Source: a virus. Taken from it: a stretch of 32,922 nucleotides of DNA. A program made the translations under genes and the position numbers. Every line of letters starts with the position of its first letter. Within the stretch, counting starts at the first letter, position 1. Positions 1-7,191 of the stretch are shown one piece after another. The stretch lies in IMG/VR virus record IMGVR_UViG_3300025085_000100, positions 1-32,922 of that record; one strand, 5' to 3'. The notes beneath the pieces are model-generated. The model did no database searches. It saw only the letters and a program-made list of their open reading frames with translations, and was not told where the DNA came from.

Positions 1-2
1 AC

Positions 3-53
3 CTAACCACGGACGCAAGCAAAGCCGCGGCCAAGGAAAAGGTTAATTACTAA
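3..53 (+). CDS. C-terminal end of an upstream gene (partial)
   Basis: One frame entering from the left edge ends at a TAA at 51-53 and reads as a short Ala/Lys-rich tail ending KAAAKEKVNY. It would stop eight bases before the next gene, which fits the tight packing here. A second frame also stays open, to a TAA at 44-46, so the choice is a judgement based on plausible composition. In T7-like phages the gene before the ssDNA-binding protein is usually a small host-takeover gene or lies after RNA polymerase. Nothing in these 16 residues identifies it. Confidence 0.3.
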   Translation, partial: LTTDASKAAAKEKVNY

Positions 54-61
54 CAAACAAA

Positions 62-631
62 ATGGCTAATCGCTACACCTTTAATACCACTCTCGAAGGC
101 TTTATTAAACTTGATGAACCTTCGGGTAAGTTCAACTCTATGGCTTTTGCATTTAAAATGCCAGCTAATGTACTTGAACAAGTTGAAGAAGACTACGTTG
201 GTCTAATGGATTGGGCTAAATCTAAAGTACCAAATCCTAATCGAGTAACTATCGCTGCTCGTAAATGGGATGAAGAAGGCCTCGTTAAATACAGCTTCGG
301 TGGAGACACCAACCGACCAGACCTTGTTTTTGTTGACACTGAGGGATCAATCCTTGATAAGTCCACGCGCGGATCAATTCGCAAAGGCACCAAAGTCCGA
401 ATCATTTGCGATCAAAAACCTTATACCAAGCCTAATCTTGGAACGACTATCAAAGTATTGGGCGTTCAAGTTGTTGAACTTGTAGCTGGTGAAGTTGCTG
501 ATTCAGGTAACCTTAGCCCTGATGATGTTGTGGCAATGTTTGGTAAGGAACCTGTAGCAGGGTTTGTTGCTGCATCGCCATCACCAAAAGCAGCGGAAGG
601 CGCAAACGCTGAAGCTTACGATGATTTCTAG
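62..631 (+). CDS. Single-stranded DNA-binding protein (T7 gp2.5-like)
   Basis: A 189-residue protein expected to coat single-stranded DNA at the replication fork and coordinate the polymerase and primase-helicase. The assignment rests on three points. Its size is near that of T7 gp2.5. It sits directly before endonuclease I, as in T7. It ends in an acidic tail with a terminal aromatic residue (AEAYDDF), the hallmark of gp2.5-type proteins, where the C-terminal Phe contacts the polymerase complex. The middle is a beta-rich, Lys/Arg-containing segment compatible with an OB fold, followed by an Ala/Pro-rich linker at about residues 160-178. ATG at 62 follows an A-rich stretch without a strong Shine-Dalgarno. 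Two bases separate it from the endonuclease gene, suggesting co-translation. Confidence 0.85.
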   Translation: MANRYTFNTTLEGFIKLDEPSGKFNSMAFAFKMPANVLEQVEEDYVGLMDWAKSKVPNPNRVTIAARKWDEEGLVKYSFGGDTNRPDLVFVDTEGSILDKSTRGSIRKGTKVRIICDQKPYTKPNLGTTIKVLGVQVVELVAGEVADSGNLSPDDVVAMFGKEPVAGFVAASPSPKAAEGANAEAYDDF

Positions 632-633
632 TA

Positions 634-987
634 ATGGCTTACCGCTCCAAATTTGAGGAGCAGGTTGCAAAGACGTTTGATAAACAGGGCCATACATATT
701 TGTATGAGCCTTCAAAAATACCTTACTCATTGTCCTGCTCATATACGCCTGATTTTTGTCTGCCAAATGGCATTTATTTAGAGACAAAAGGCTTTCTCAA
801 GCCGAACGACAGGCGCAAACATATTGCAATTAAAGATCAACATCCAGAGCTTGATATTAGGTTTGTGTTTATGAGAGATAACAAACTCTCAAAAGGTTCC
901 AAGCATTCATATATGTCTTGGGCTGAGAAACATGGATTTAAAGCTTGTGTCTGGCCCAATGTCCCTTCTGACTGGTTTGATGACTGA
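634..987 (+). CDS. Endonuclease I, Holliday junction resolvase (T7 gp3-like)
   Basis: A 117-residue junction-resolving nuclease that would cut branched replication and recombination intermediates and help degrade host DNA. The PD-(D/E)xK core is visible: Glu8/Glu9 near the N-terminus, Pro39-Asp40 in YTPDF, and Glu50-x-Lys52 in LETKGF, matching the spacing of the T7 enzyme. The downstream HPELDIRFVF segment is also characteristic of the family. The length is slightly below that of T7 gp3 (about 149), mostly through a shorter N-terminus. The gene lies two bases after gp2.5, and its stop overlaps the next small ORF by 8 bases. Confidence 0.92.
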   Translation: MAYRSKFEEQVAKTFDKQGHTYLYEPSKIPYSLSCSYTPDFCLPNGIYLETKGFLKPNDRRKHIAIKDQHPELDIRFVFMRDNKLSKGSKHSYMSWAEKHGFKACVWPNVPSDWFDD

Positions 988-1141
988 TCCATTTGATGAC
1001 TATGTTCGACGCTCCACCAAGTCACTTCTAAATCACTTTCTTGATCTAGGAGTGCCAACTGAAATGATTTTGCCAGCAATGGATGAAGAGATGGACCTCT
1101 TTGAAGTAATCATTTACGACAAAAGTCCTTCTAATGGCTAA
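980..1141 (+). CDS. Small hypothetical protein between gp3 and gp4
   Basis: A 53-residue acidic protein, not recognised. It begins MTDPFDDYVRRST and has an Asp/Glu-rich second half (MDEEMDLFEVI). I chose ATG 980 because it gives an 8-base overlap with endonuclease I, and the stop overlaps the primase-helicase start (1134) by 8 bases. Matching overlaps at both ends are what a real, translationally coupled gene in this genome looks like. The frame is also open upstream to 932, but that longer version would lie inside endonuclease I. It is soluble, with no transmembrane segment and no metal-binding motif. Confidence 0.6.
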   Translation: MTDPFDDYVRRSTKSLLNHFLDLGVPTEMILPAMDEEMDLFEVIIYDKSPSNG

Positions 1142-2738
1142 CGAAAGTGTCCCCATACAGAGTCATGTTGCTTGTCCAAATTGTGGCAGTAGTGATGCTC
1201 GAACTATTTATAGTGATGGCCATTCCTACTGTTTTTCTTGTAACCATCAAACGAAATCTTTGACAGAGGAATCTTCCGGTACAACCTACGCACCCCGTGG
1301 GTCTTTCACCTACTCCGGTGAACAGATTGCATTACCCAGCCGTAAAATCTCATTCGAGACTTGCAAAAAGTTTAATGTGCGAGGGGCCTCTGGTCCTGTT
1401 ATTCGCTTCCCGTACACCTCAGTATCTGGCCAAGTTGTTGGATACAAAGAAAAGGATACGGAAAAGAACTTTCGCTGGGTGGGTAAGAACGCTGAAAAAC
1501 GGCTGTTCGGTCAACAACTTTTTGGTGGCTCTAAAAAGACTTTAGTAATTTCAGAAGGGGAGCTCGATGCCCTTGCAATTTATGAGTCAAGGCCAAAATG
1601 GCCGGTGTGCTCCATTTTTAGTGGGGCTGCTGGGGCTTATCAGGATTTGCAAGCCAACATCAAATTCTGTATGGAAGCAGATGAAATCATTCTTCTGTTT
1701 GATCAAGACGAGCCAGGTCAAAATGCCGCTGTTAAGTGTGCATCATTGTTTCCTCCTGATAAATGTAAGATCGGCCACTTAGCTGGTTATAAAGATGCGT
1801 GCGAAGCCTTAATGGCTAACGATGCAGAAGCCATCCGTCAGGCGATTTGGAACGCATCACCATACAAACCTAAAACAATTATTGATGGAAGAGATTTACT
1901 GGAGGACCTACGTCGTCCAACCATTGGCAGGGATGCTGATTGGTTTGTCGACGATCTCAATACCGTTACTGGCGGTTTGCGCCGGGGTGAACTCGTCCTT
2001 TTTACCGGGCCGACCGGGGGCGGAAAGTCAACATTCTTGGGTGAACAAGCACAATCGCTTATCAAACAAGGAAAGATTGTTGGATACATTCCCTTAGAGG
2101 AAAGCACCCGCCGTACAGGTTTACGCCTAATGAGTGTCGAGGCTAATAAGCCTTTGCATATTGACAACACACTAGATGAAGATGCTTTTAACGAGGCTTT
2201 TGAAAAGAGTGTGGGGTCTGGCAGACTCTTTCTACGAGATGGTTTTGGGTCAGTAGATGTTGACTCAATTCTTTCTGATATGCGTTACTTAGTTAAGGCA
2301 AAAAATGTTGAGTGGATCATTCTTGATCACATATCAATCATGATGTCTGGTAATGCAAGTTTCGATGAACGTAAATCCCTAGATGAAGCAATGACAAAAT
2401 TACGTTGCTTTGTTGAGGAAAATCAAATAGGTCTAATTCTTGTTTCTCACTTACGTCGTACCTCTGGAGATCAGGGACATGAAGACAATGCGGAAATTGC
2501 TATTTCGCTTAGCCACCTTCGCGGCTCGCAGTCTCTCTCTCAGCTCTCGGATATTGTGGTCTGCCTACAGCGGGCTGTGTCAAAAGGTTCTCCTGAAGCA
2601 ACGCTGCATACAATCAAGAACAGATTCCTTGGGACGACTGGGCATTCGGGCTCGCTCTCTTACAACCCCAGTACCGGACGAATGGTTTCAACCAGCAAGT
2701 CCAAGCCCAGAGGAGTTTTTGAAACGGAAGACTTTTAA
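1134..2738 (+). CDS. Bifunctional DNA primase-helicase (T7 gp4-like)
   Basis: A 534-residue replication protein that makes RNA primers and unwinds DNA as a ring. In order: a Cys4 zinc-binding domain for template recognition (Cys14, Cys17, Cys33, Cys36); a TOPRIM primase core with the catalytic Glu141 in SEGELDAL and the DxD pair Asp190/Asp192 in LFDQDEPG; then a RecA-like DnaB-type helicase with Walker A GPTGGGKST (Lys298) and Walker B WIILDH (Asp398). The conserved SHLRRTSG and LRGSQSLSQLSD segments fit helicase motifs 3 and 4. The C-terminus is acidic and ends in Phe (FETEDF), as in T7 gp4, where this tail docks on the polymerase. Its length matches the family (T7: 566). It overlaps the preceding small gene by 8 bases. 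Confidence 0.95.
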   Translation: MANESVPIQSHVACPNCGSSDARTIYSDGHSYCFSCNHQTKSLTEESSGTTYAPRGSFTYSGEQIALPSRKISFETCKKFNVRGASGPVIRFPYTSVSGQVVGYKEKDTEKNFRWVGKNAEKRLFGQQLFGGSKKTLVISEGELDALAIYESRPKWPVCSIFSGAAGAYQDLQANIKFCMEADEIILLFDQDEPGQNAAVKCASLFPPDKCKIGHLAGYKDACEALMANDAEAIRQAIWNASPYKPKTIIDGRDLLEDLRRPTIGRDADWFVDDLNTVTGGLRRGELVLFTGPTGGGKSTFLGEQAQSLIKQGKIVGYIPLEESTRRTGLRLMSVEANKPLHIDNTLDEDAFNEAFEKSVGSGRLFLRDGFGSVDVDSILSDMRYLVKAKNVEWIILDHISIMMSGNASFDERKSLDEAMTKLRCFVEENQIGLILVSHLRRTSGDQGHEDNAEIAISLSHLRGSQSLSQLSDIVVCLQRAVSKGSPEATLHTIKNRFLGTTGHSGSLSYNPSTGRMVSTSKSKPRGVFETEDF

Positions 2739-2748
2739 AGTCAACCAC

Positions 2749-3021
2749 ATGGTTTTGTTTCTAGATGAACAACGACACCATCATCTTAAACAATATGTTG
2801 ACCAGGCTTTAGAGGGAACTCTTGGACAACACTTGATCAGCGTTTTGTATAAAGAAAATCATCCAGCTCTTATCTACTCATACAAGATTAAGCAAACTCC
2901 AACACTTCTTATTTTTAATAAAGACGTGGATGAGATTGCACGAATAATCAATGAGGAGTTATTAACTGTTCCCTTCTTCCGTAAAGCCCTTTTATTAGCA
3001 GGTCATGAGACTTTTATTTGA
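2749..3021 (+). CDS. Thioredoxin-fold-like small protein without active-site cysteines
   Basis: A 90-residue protein whose pattern resembles the later part of thioredoxin. A hydrophobic strand (MVLFLD) is followed by a helix (about residues 7-24), another strand (LISVLYK), then YKIKQTPTLLIFNKD. That last stretch mirrors thioredoxin's YGIRGIPTLLLFKNG, including the cis-Pro position (Pro51). The CGPC redox motif is absent; EQRHHH lies where it would be, so no dithiol chemistry is expected. ATG 2749 is the first start after gp4; the frame stays open further upstream, but inside gp4. The end overlaps the DNA polymerase start by 17 bases, suggesting coupled translation. By analogy with T7, where host thioredoxin clamps the polymerase, it may be a polymerase accessory factor; that is inference. 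The alternative is an unrelated small alpha/beta protein. Confidence 0.6.
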   Translation: MVLFLDEQRHHHLKQYVDQALEGTLGQHLISVLYKENHPALIYSYKIKQTPTLLIFNKDVDEIARIINEELLTVPFFRKALLLAGHETFI

Positions 3022-4768
3022 CTGTGAGACAGATGGTCTCTTACGAAAGTTGACAACCATACACTGCCTTGTGGTGATGGACATTGACACAAAAGAGATC
3101 TTTGAGTTTGACGATTCTGGTCAAAGGGAAACGATAACTACTGGGCTTACTTTGCTTATGGAGGCAAAAGAGCTATGGGGGCATAATCTAACTGGCTTCG
3201 ATATAGAAGCGTGTCGTTCGGTTTACCCCTTCTTTCACCCCCGTTGCAAGGTCTATGACACGTTGATTCTGTCCCGGCTTTTTTATAACGACTTGGTTGA
3301 CCGAGACCTGCGATCTACCCCAGCAAATATGCCTGCTCAGTTATACGGCAGACATAGCCTTGAGGCCTGGGGCTATCGGATGGGTGTCTACAAGTCTGAG
3401 TTTGGTAAGCAACTCGACGGTGACTGGTCAACCTATTCACCACAGATGCTGAAGTATTGCGTTGGTGATGTAAAAGCCAACCTTCCTTTGGTTGAGATGT
3501 TTGCCCCAAAGATCGTCAAGTATCAGCAAGCCATCGATCTTGAACACGCTTGCGCCAAGATTATGACTTGGCAAGAGCAAGAGGGTTTCCCTTTTGATGT
3601 CAAGAAAGCTCAGCAGCTTGAAAGCAAGCTACGGATAGAGCTTGAGGCCTTAGATCAGGAGATGCGATCCAAGATCTGCTTTGTGCCTGGTATTGAGTTC
3701 ACTCCTAAGCGTGACAACAAAACGCTGGGTTATGTGGCTAATGCCCCAATGACAAGGGTCAAGGATTTCAATCCCACCAGTCGGGAACACATCGCATACA
3801 TGTTCACCACGATGCGTGGTTGGACGCCTTCAGAGAAGACAGAAACAGGTAAAGCCAAGATTGATGAAACAGTCTTGAAGAGCATTGGCACTGAAGAGGC
3901 GCTTAAGTTTGCTCGGATCCTTGAACTGCAAAAAGGTTTAGGCCAAGTCAGTGAAGGAAACAACGCCTGGTTAAAGCTTGTAGAACCAGATGGACGCATC
4001 CATCATTCCTGCTTTTTAAATACTGTAACTGGTAGAAATTGTCATGTACGTCCAAACATTGCTCAAGTTAACTCTGGTCATGAGTATCGTGAACTGTTTT
4101 ATCCTGGGCCACATCGTATTCAATTAGGAGCCGATGCTTCGGGGCTGGAGTTAAGGTGCTTATCGCATTTCTTAGCTGGGTTTGGTAATACAGACTTCGG
4201 TAAAGAAGTAGTTGAAGGTGACATCCACCAGCGTATGGCGGATATAGCGGGCGTCTCTAGGAAGGTCCAAAAAAGTATCACCTATGCGTTGTTATATGGA
4301 AGCGGCTCACTCAAATTAGGGTTAGTTGCTGGTGCATCCAAACAAGATGCAGCCAAACGTGGTGCTGAATTAAAAGAGAAACTTCTGACTGGTATCGATG
4401 GTTTTAAAGACCTAGTTGATGCTGTGCAGAAGAAGGCTGAATCAGGTTATTTGCGAGGGCTGGATGGTCGCCCCCTCAAAGTTCGTAAACCTTTTGCGGC
4501 ATTAAATACCCTCTTGCAGGGGGCGGGAGCCTGCATTTGTAAGGCTTGGCTTGTTCGCTCAAATGAGTTACTTAAAGAAGCCAAGATTGATTATTGGCCC
4601 TTAGCTTTCGTACACGACGAGATGCAGCTAAGCGTTGATAAAAACGACGTAACTATGGCGACCGATTTGATAAAGATGGCTATGAAAGATGTCGAGCATA
4701 CAACTAAATTTAGAGTTCCCCTTGACTGCGATGTGCAGACAGGAAGTAACTGGGGAGACACTCACTAA
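3005..4768 (+). CDS. DNA polymerase, family A (T7 gp5-like)
   Basis: A 587-residue replicative polymerase with proofreading. The 3'-5' exonuclease domain carries Exo I in FDCETDG (Asp6, Glu8), Exo II in GHNLTGFD and Exo III in YCVGDVKAN. The polymerase domain has motif A in DASGLELRCL (Asp377), motif B with Arg419, Lys423 and Tyr427 in KSITYALLYGSG, and motif C in FVHDE (Asp538). The length is about 115 below T7 gp5. Part of the loss is in the thumb insertion that in T7 binds thioredoxin: here only about 29 residues (226-254) lie between the helix ending SKIC and the conserved FNPTSREH, against about 70 in T7 as I recall it. The gene overlaps the thioredoxin-like gene upstream by 17 bases. 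Confidence 0.95.
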   Translation: MRLLFDCETDGLLRKLTTIHCLVVMDIDTKEIFEFDDSGQRETITTGLTLLMEAKELWGHNLTGFDIEACRSVYPFFHPRCKVYDTLILSRLFYNDLVDRDLRSTPANMPAQLYGRHSLEAWGYRMGVYKSEFGKQLDGDWSTYSPQMLKYCVGDVKANLPLVEMFAPKIVKYQQAIDLEHACAKIMTWQEQEGFPFDVKKAQQLESKLRIELEALDQEMRSKICFVPGIEFTPKRDNKTLGYVANAPMTRVKDFNPTSREHIAYMFTTMRGWTPSEKTETGKAKIDETVLKSIGTEEALKFARILELQKGLGQVSEGNNAWLKLVEPDGRIHHSCFLNTVTGRNCHVRPNIAQVNSGHEYRELFYPGPHRIQLGADASGLELRCLSHFLAGFGNTDFGKEVVEGDIHQRMADIAGVSRKVQKSITYALLYGSGSLKLGLVAGASKQDAAKRGAELKEKLLTGIDGFKDLVDAVQKKAESGYLRGLDGRPLKVRKPFAALNTLLQGAGACICKAWLVRSNELLKEAKIDYWPLAFVHDEMQLSVDKNDVTMATDLIKMAMKDVEHTTKFRVPLDCDVQTGSNWGDTH

Positions 4769-5117
4769 AGAATGTAGGAAATGTGGTGAAGTTAAACCTA
4801 TTGCTGAGTTCAGTTTGTTTTCAGTTGTTGGTAGTTCGGGAAGGCGCAACACTTGTAAATCTTGTGAATCCGAGATGGCAAGCCTACGAAAGCGACTTAA
4901 AAAAACTCACCCCAAACCCGCCCCTGGACCGTGCCCTGTCTGCGGTAAGCACACGGTCAAATGGGTTTTAGATCACAGTCACACATCCAATACATTTCGA
5001 GGTTACATCTGCAATGACTGCAACCTTGGTATGGGGAAATTTGATGACAACCCAAACATTATCTACAAAGCTTGGAAGTATTTAACTAATGCTACAACAA
5101 CCAACACTTCTCATTGA
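4731..5117 (+). CDS. Endonuclease VII / HNH-type nuclease
   Basis: A 128-residue zinc-binding nuclease. The N-terminal half has paired cysteines (ECRKCG, TCKSC). The C-terminal half has CPVCG, then LDHSH, then RGYICNDCN with LGMGKFDDN, which is the pattern of phage T4 recombination endonuclease VII: a His-metal finger with structural Cys4 zinc and the catalytic DH.H segment. It could resolve junctions or act as a free-standing homing endonuclease; T7 has an HNH gene (5.3) at the same place after gene 5. ATG 4731 is chosen over ATG 4689 because it gives a 38-base rather than an 80-base overlap with the polymerase and keeps all zinc ligands. The end overlaps the exonuclease gene by 29 bases. 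Confidence 0.85.
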   Translation: MCRQEVTGETLTKECRKCGEVKPIAEFSLFSVVGSSGRRNTCKSCESEMASLRKRLKKTHPKPAPGPCPVCGKHTVKWVLDHSHTSNTFRGYICNDCNLGMGKFDDNPNIIYKAWKYLTNATTTNTSH

Positions 5118-5829
5118 TGCCGATCCAATTTGCTACAAATCAGCAACTATTGCTGAAGAAGAATTGGAGTATGACCCTGACACTACGGTAATTATTGGTG
5201 ACTTTAAAAAGGGTAAACGAATGGTCAAGCAGTTCCTTGATGATCTGATGACTCGTTTTGATACTACCTATGTAGAGTTACATTTTACTAGCACTACTAA
5301 CTTCAGAAAAGAAGTATGTCCTTCCTATAAAGGTAATAGGACTAAGCGTAAACCTTGTGGTTACTCCAAGCTTAAAAACTGGACAAAGCAAAACTACAAC
5401 TTTGTCGAGATCGAAGGGCTTGAAGCTGACGATAGCTTAGGTATTGCTGCGACTGCAGGACATCATTCTAACTTTGTCTTATGTAGTCCTGACAAGGATT
5501 TACAGCAGTTTGCTTGCAGGATCTGGAACGGTAAGGAAGAGTTCACTCAAACTCAGGAAGATGCCACTCTCAAGCGGTGGATGCAAGCTTTAACCGGCGA
5601 CGCCACTGATGGCTACAAAGGGCTTATCGGATGTGGCCCTAAAAAAGCAGAGGTCATTCTTAGTAAAGTTAAAGACGGTAACTATTACAAAGCCGTTAGA
5701 GCTGCTTACATCGAAGCGGGTCTTACTGAACAAGATGCAATTACTAATATCCGCTTAGCAACCATACTTGGCACTAACGACTGGGATGCCAAGGCTCGTA
5801 AACCCATACTCTTTACTCCTGATGAATAA
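5089..5829 (+). CDS. 5'-3' exonuclease (T7 gp6-like, FEN family)
   Basis: A 246-residue flap/5'-3' exonuclease that would remove RNA primers, process concatemers and degrade host DNA. Acidic metal-binding residues characteristic of the family are visible: LLIDADP near the N-terminus, the arch region with KGNRTKRK, LEADDSLG, CSPDKDL, and GDATDGYKGLIGCG, the last being the helix-hairpin-helix region. T7 gp6 carries the same blocks in the same order but is about 50 residues longer. The start at 5089 overlaps the nuclease gene upstream by 29 bases, and the end overlaps the next small membrane ORF by 8 bases. Confidence 0.92.
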   Translation: MLQQPTLLIDADPICYKSATIAEEELEYDPDTTVIIGDFKKGKRMVKQFLDDLMTRFDTTYVELHFTSTTNFRKEVCPSYKGNRTKRKPCGYSKLKNWTKQNYNFVEIEGLEADDSLGIAATAGHHSNFVLCSPDKDLQQFACRIWNGKEEFTQTQEDATLKRWMQALTGDATDGYKGLIGCGPKKAEVILSKVKDGNYYKAVRAAYIEAGLTEQDAITNIRLATILGTNDWDAKARKPILFTPDE

Positions 5830-5992
5830 CTACGTTTTATACCTTTGTGTCATTATTTTAGCTATCTGCATTGTTGATAAAAATATTCCTTCTTATTTAT
5901 ATCTACAGCTAAAGCTTCAGTGGATTAATACAATTATGTTCTGCTGGAAACTTCGCTTTAAATGGTTCTTTTTCCGACAACGATTTCGATGA
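5822..5992 (+). CDS. Small membrane protein
   Basis: A 56-residue protein with one clear N-terminal transmembrane segment (about residues 4-18, YVLYLCVIILAICIV), a second weakly hydrophobic stretch and a strongly basic aromatic tail (RFKWFFFRQRFR). I do not recognise it. ATG 5822 overlaps the exonuclease stop by 8 bases, and its TGA overlaps the next start as ATGA at 5989-5992. The double overlap supports translation. Orientation by the positive-inside rule would put the C-terminus in the cytoplasm. It could modify the host membrane; a real but rapidly evolving early protein is the safest reading. Confidence 0.5.
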   Translation: MNNYVLYLCVIILAICIVDKNIPSYLYLQLKLQWINTIMFCWKLRFKWFFFRQRFR

Positions 5993-6291
5993 ACAAACAA
6001 GATCCGCAACACTACAAAACCAAAGGTATTGAGGTTTGGGATTACATCCAACAAAACAAACTGTGTTACTTCAAAGGCAACATTCTTAAATACTTGATTC
6101 GTGCTGGCTCTAAGCCTGGCGAGTCAGAGCTGGATGATCTCCGTAAAGCAAGTGTTTACTTAGACAAACTTATTTCAATTAAAGAACATGAATCACGTTC
6201 AGCAAGCGATCGAATTCAGGAGCTGTATGACGCAGCCTATTTCAACTATGAGTCAGAAGACCCTAGCCTTGCAAACCCGTTTGATCGCTGA
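5989..6291 (+). CDS. DUF3310 (SaV-like) protein
   Basis: A 100-residue protein with the DUF3310 signature: HY near the N-terminus, GIEVWDYI, then YFKGNILKYLIRAGSKPG and LDDLRKASVYLDKLI. This domain is common in phages beside nucleotide-metabolism genes. T7 gp1.7, reported to have nucleotide kinase activity, is placed in this group as I recall, so a nucleotide-related role is plausible but not shown. The start is taken as ATG 5989 rather than the in-frame ATG 5962 because it forms an ATGA overlap with the preceding gene and precedes the conserved HY. The 3' end overlaps the MazG-like gene by about 104 bases, unusually long for this genome. Confidence 0.82.
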   Translation: MNKQDPQHYKTKGIEVWDYIQQNKLCYFKGNILKYLIRAGSKPGESELDDLRKASVYLDKLISIKEHESRSASDRIQELYDAAYFNYESEDPSLANPFDR

Positions 6292-6565
6292 AGAAACTGA
6301 GGAGCTAATGGAGGCTACTCGGCTTATGGCCTTCAATATGGATGAGGCAAAAGTCAGGGCTGACTGTCTTAAGGAATTAGCAGATGTAGGTTATGTCTGT
6401 TATCAACTAGCAGCGGCCTTCGGTTGGGATCTGGATGAAGCCTTGGATCGTGTTCATGTAAGCAACATGAGCAAACTTGAAAACGGTAAACCTGTCAAAG
6501 ATGAAGAAGGTAAAATCCTTAAATCTAAAAACTATCAACCACCATCATTAATTGATTTAGTATGA
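6188..6565 (+). CDS. MazG-like nucleotide pyrophosphohydrolase
   Basis: A 125-residue all-alpha NTP pyrophosphohydrolase. The metal-binding pattern EExxE then ExxD is present: Glu35-Glu36-x-x-Glu39 in LIAEETEELMEA and Glu63-x-x-Asp66 in KELADVGYVCYQ. The C-terminal block (SNMSKLENGKPV, KNYQPPSL) is typical of the short MazG-like family in phages and bacteria, which hydrolyses dNTPs or modified or deaminated nucleotides. The start at 6188 is kept despite the 104-base overlap because the family needs the N-terminal helix (MNHVQQAIEF) that aligns before the LIAEE block; Met21 (6248) would remove it. The end overlaps thyX as ATGA. Confidence 0.85.
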   Translation: MNHVQQAIEFRSCMTQPISTMSQKTLALQTRLIAEETEELMEATRLMAFNMDEAKVRADCLKELADVGYVCYQLAAAFGWDLDEALDRVHVSNMSKLENGKPVKDEEGKILKSKNYQPPSLIDLV

Positions 6566-7191
6566 GTGCTGTTTCGCTAGTCCATTGCACCCAAAACGCA
6601 GAAGAACTAATTGTTGATATGGCAAGGGTATCAAACCCTGCTAATCAAGCAGCCAAGTTAGATGGTACTAAACTGCTTAAATATCTTATTAAGCACAAGC
6701 ATTGGTCACCTTTTGAGATGGCTTCAATGTGTGTACGCATTGAGTGTACTAGGTCAATAAGTCCACAGTTGCTTAGGCATAGATCTTTTTCGTTTCAGGA
6801 ATACTCACAACGCTATGCCGTTGTTCCTGATACGCCTGAACTGCCTGCCTTTCGTAGGCAAGACAATAAAAACAGACAGAACTCACACGATGATCTCAAT
6901 GAGTTCTTTGTGCAAGAGTTGCAATTAAAGACGTTGGTATTGTTTCAGCAAGCCTCTAGTCTTTACAACTATATGTTGGAGGCAGGAGTTGCAAAAGAAT
7001 GTGCAAGAAATATTCTTCCCTTGGCATCACCCTCTGTTCTTTATATGCACGGCAATATTAGGTCTTGGATTCATTATTGTGACCTTCGATGTGATCCCTC
7101 AACCCAACTTGAACATAGAGACATTGCAGATAATATTAAACAAATTATGTACGACCAATTTCCCACTATCTCACAAGCAGCATTTCAATGA
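6562..7191 (+). CDS. thyX: Flavin-dependent thymidylate synthase (ThyX)
   Basis: A 209-residue enzyme that methylates dUMP to dTMP using methylenetetrahydrofolate with FAD and NADPH. The ThyX signature RHRxxxxxxxS is intact: Arg72-His73-Arg74 to Ser82 in RHRSFSFQEYSQRY. Other family blocks are WSPFEMASM near the N-terminus, ECARNILPLA and the C-terminal LRCDPSTQLEHRDIAD. The length is typical. It starts with an ATGA overlap with the MazG-like gene and ends with an ATGA overlap with the ribonucleotide reductase gene, so the three form one translational unit for dNTP supply. Confidence 0.95.
   Translation: MSAVSLVHCTQNAEELIVDMARVSNPANQAAKLDGTKLLKYLIKHKHWSPFEMASMCVRIECTRSISPQLLRHRSFSFQEYSQRYAVVPDTPELPAFRRQDNKNRQNSHDDLNEFFVQELQLKTLVLFQQASSLYNYMLEAGVAKECARNILPLASPSVLYMHGNIRSWIHYCDLRCDPSTQLEHRDIADNIKQIMYDQFPTISQAAFQ

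Noticed and set aside
62-1142. Repeated AATGGCTAA at starts of gp2.5 and gp4 genes as a regulatory element
   Set aside because: It simply encodes Met-Ala-Asn with the preceding base; no wider similarity around it.
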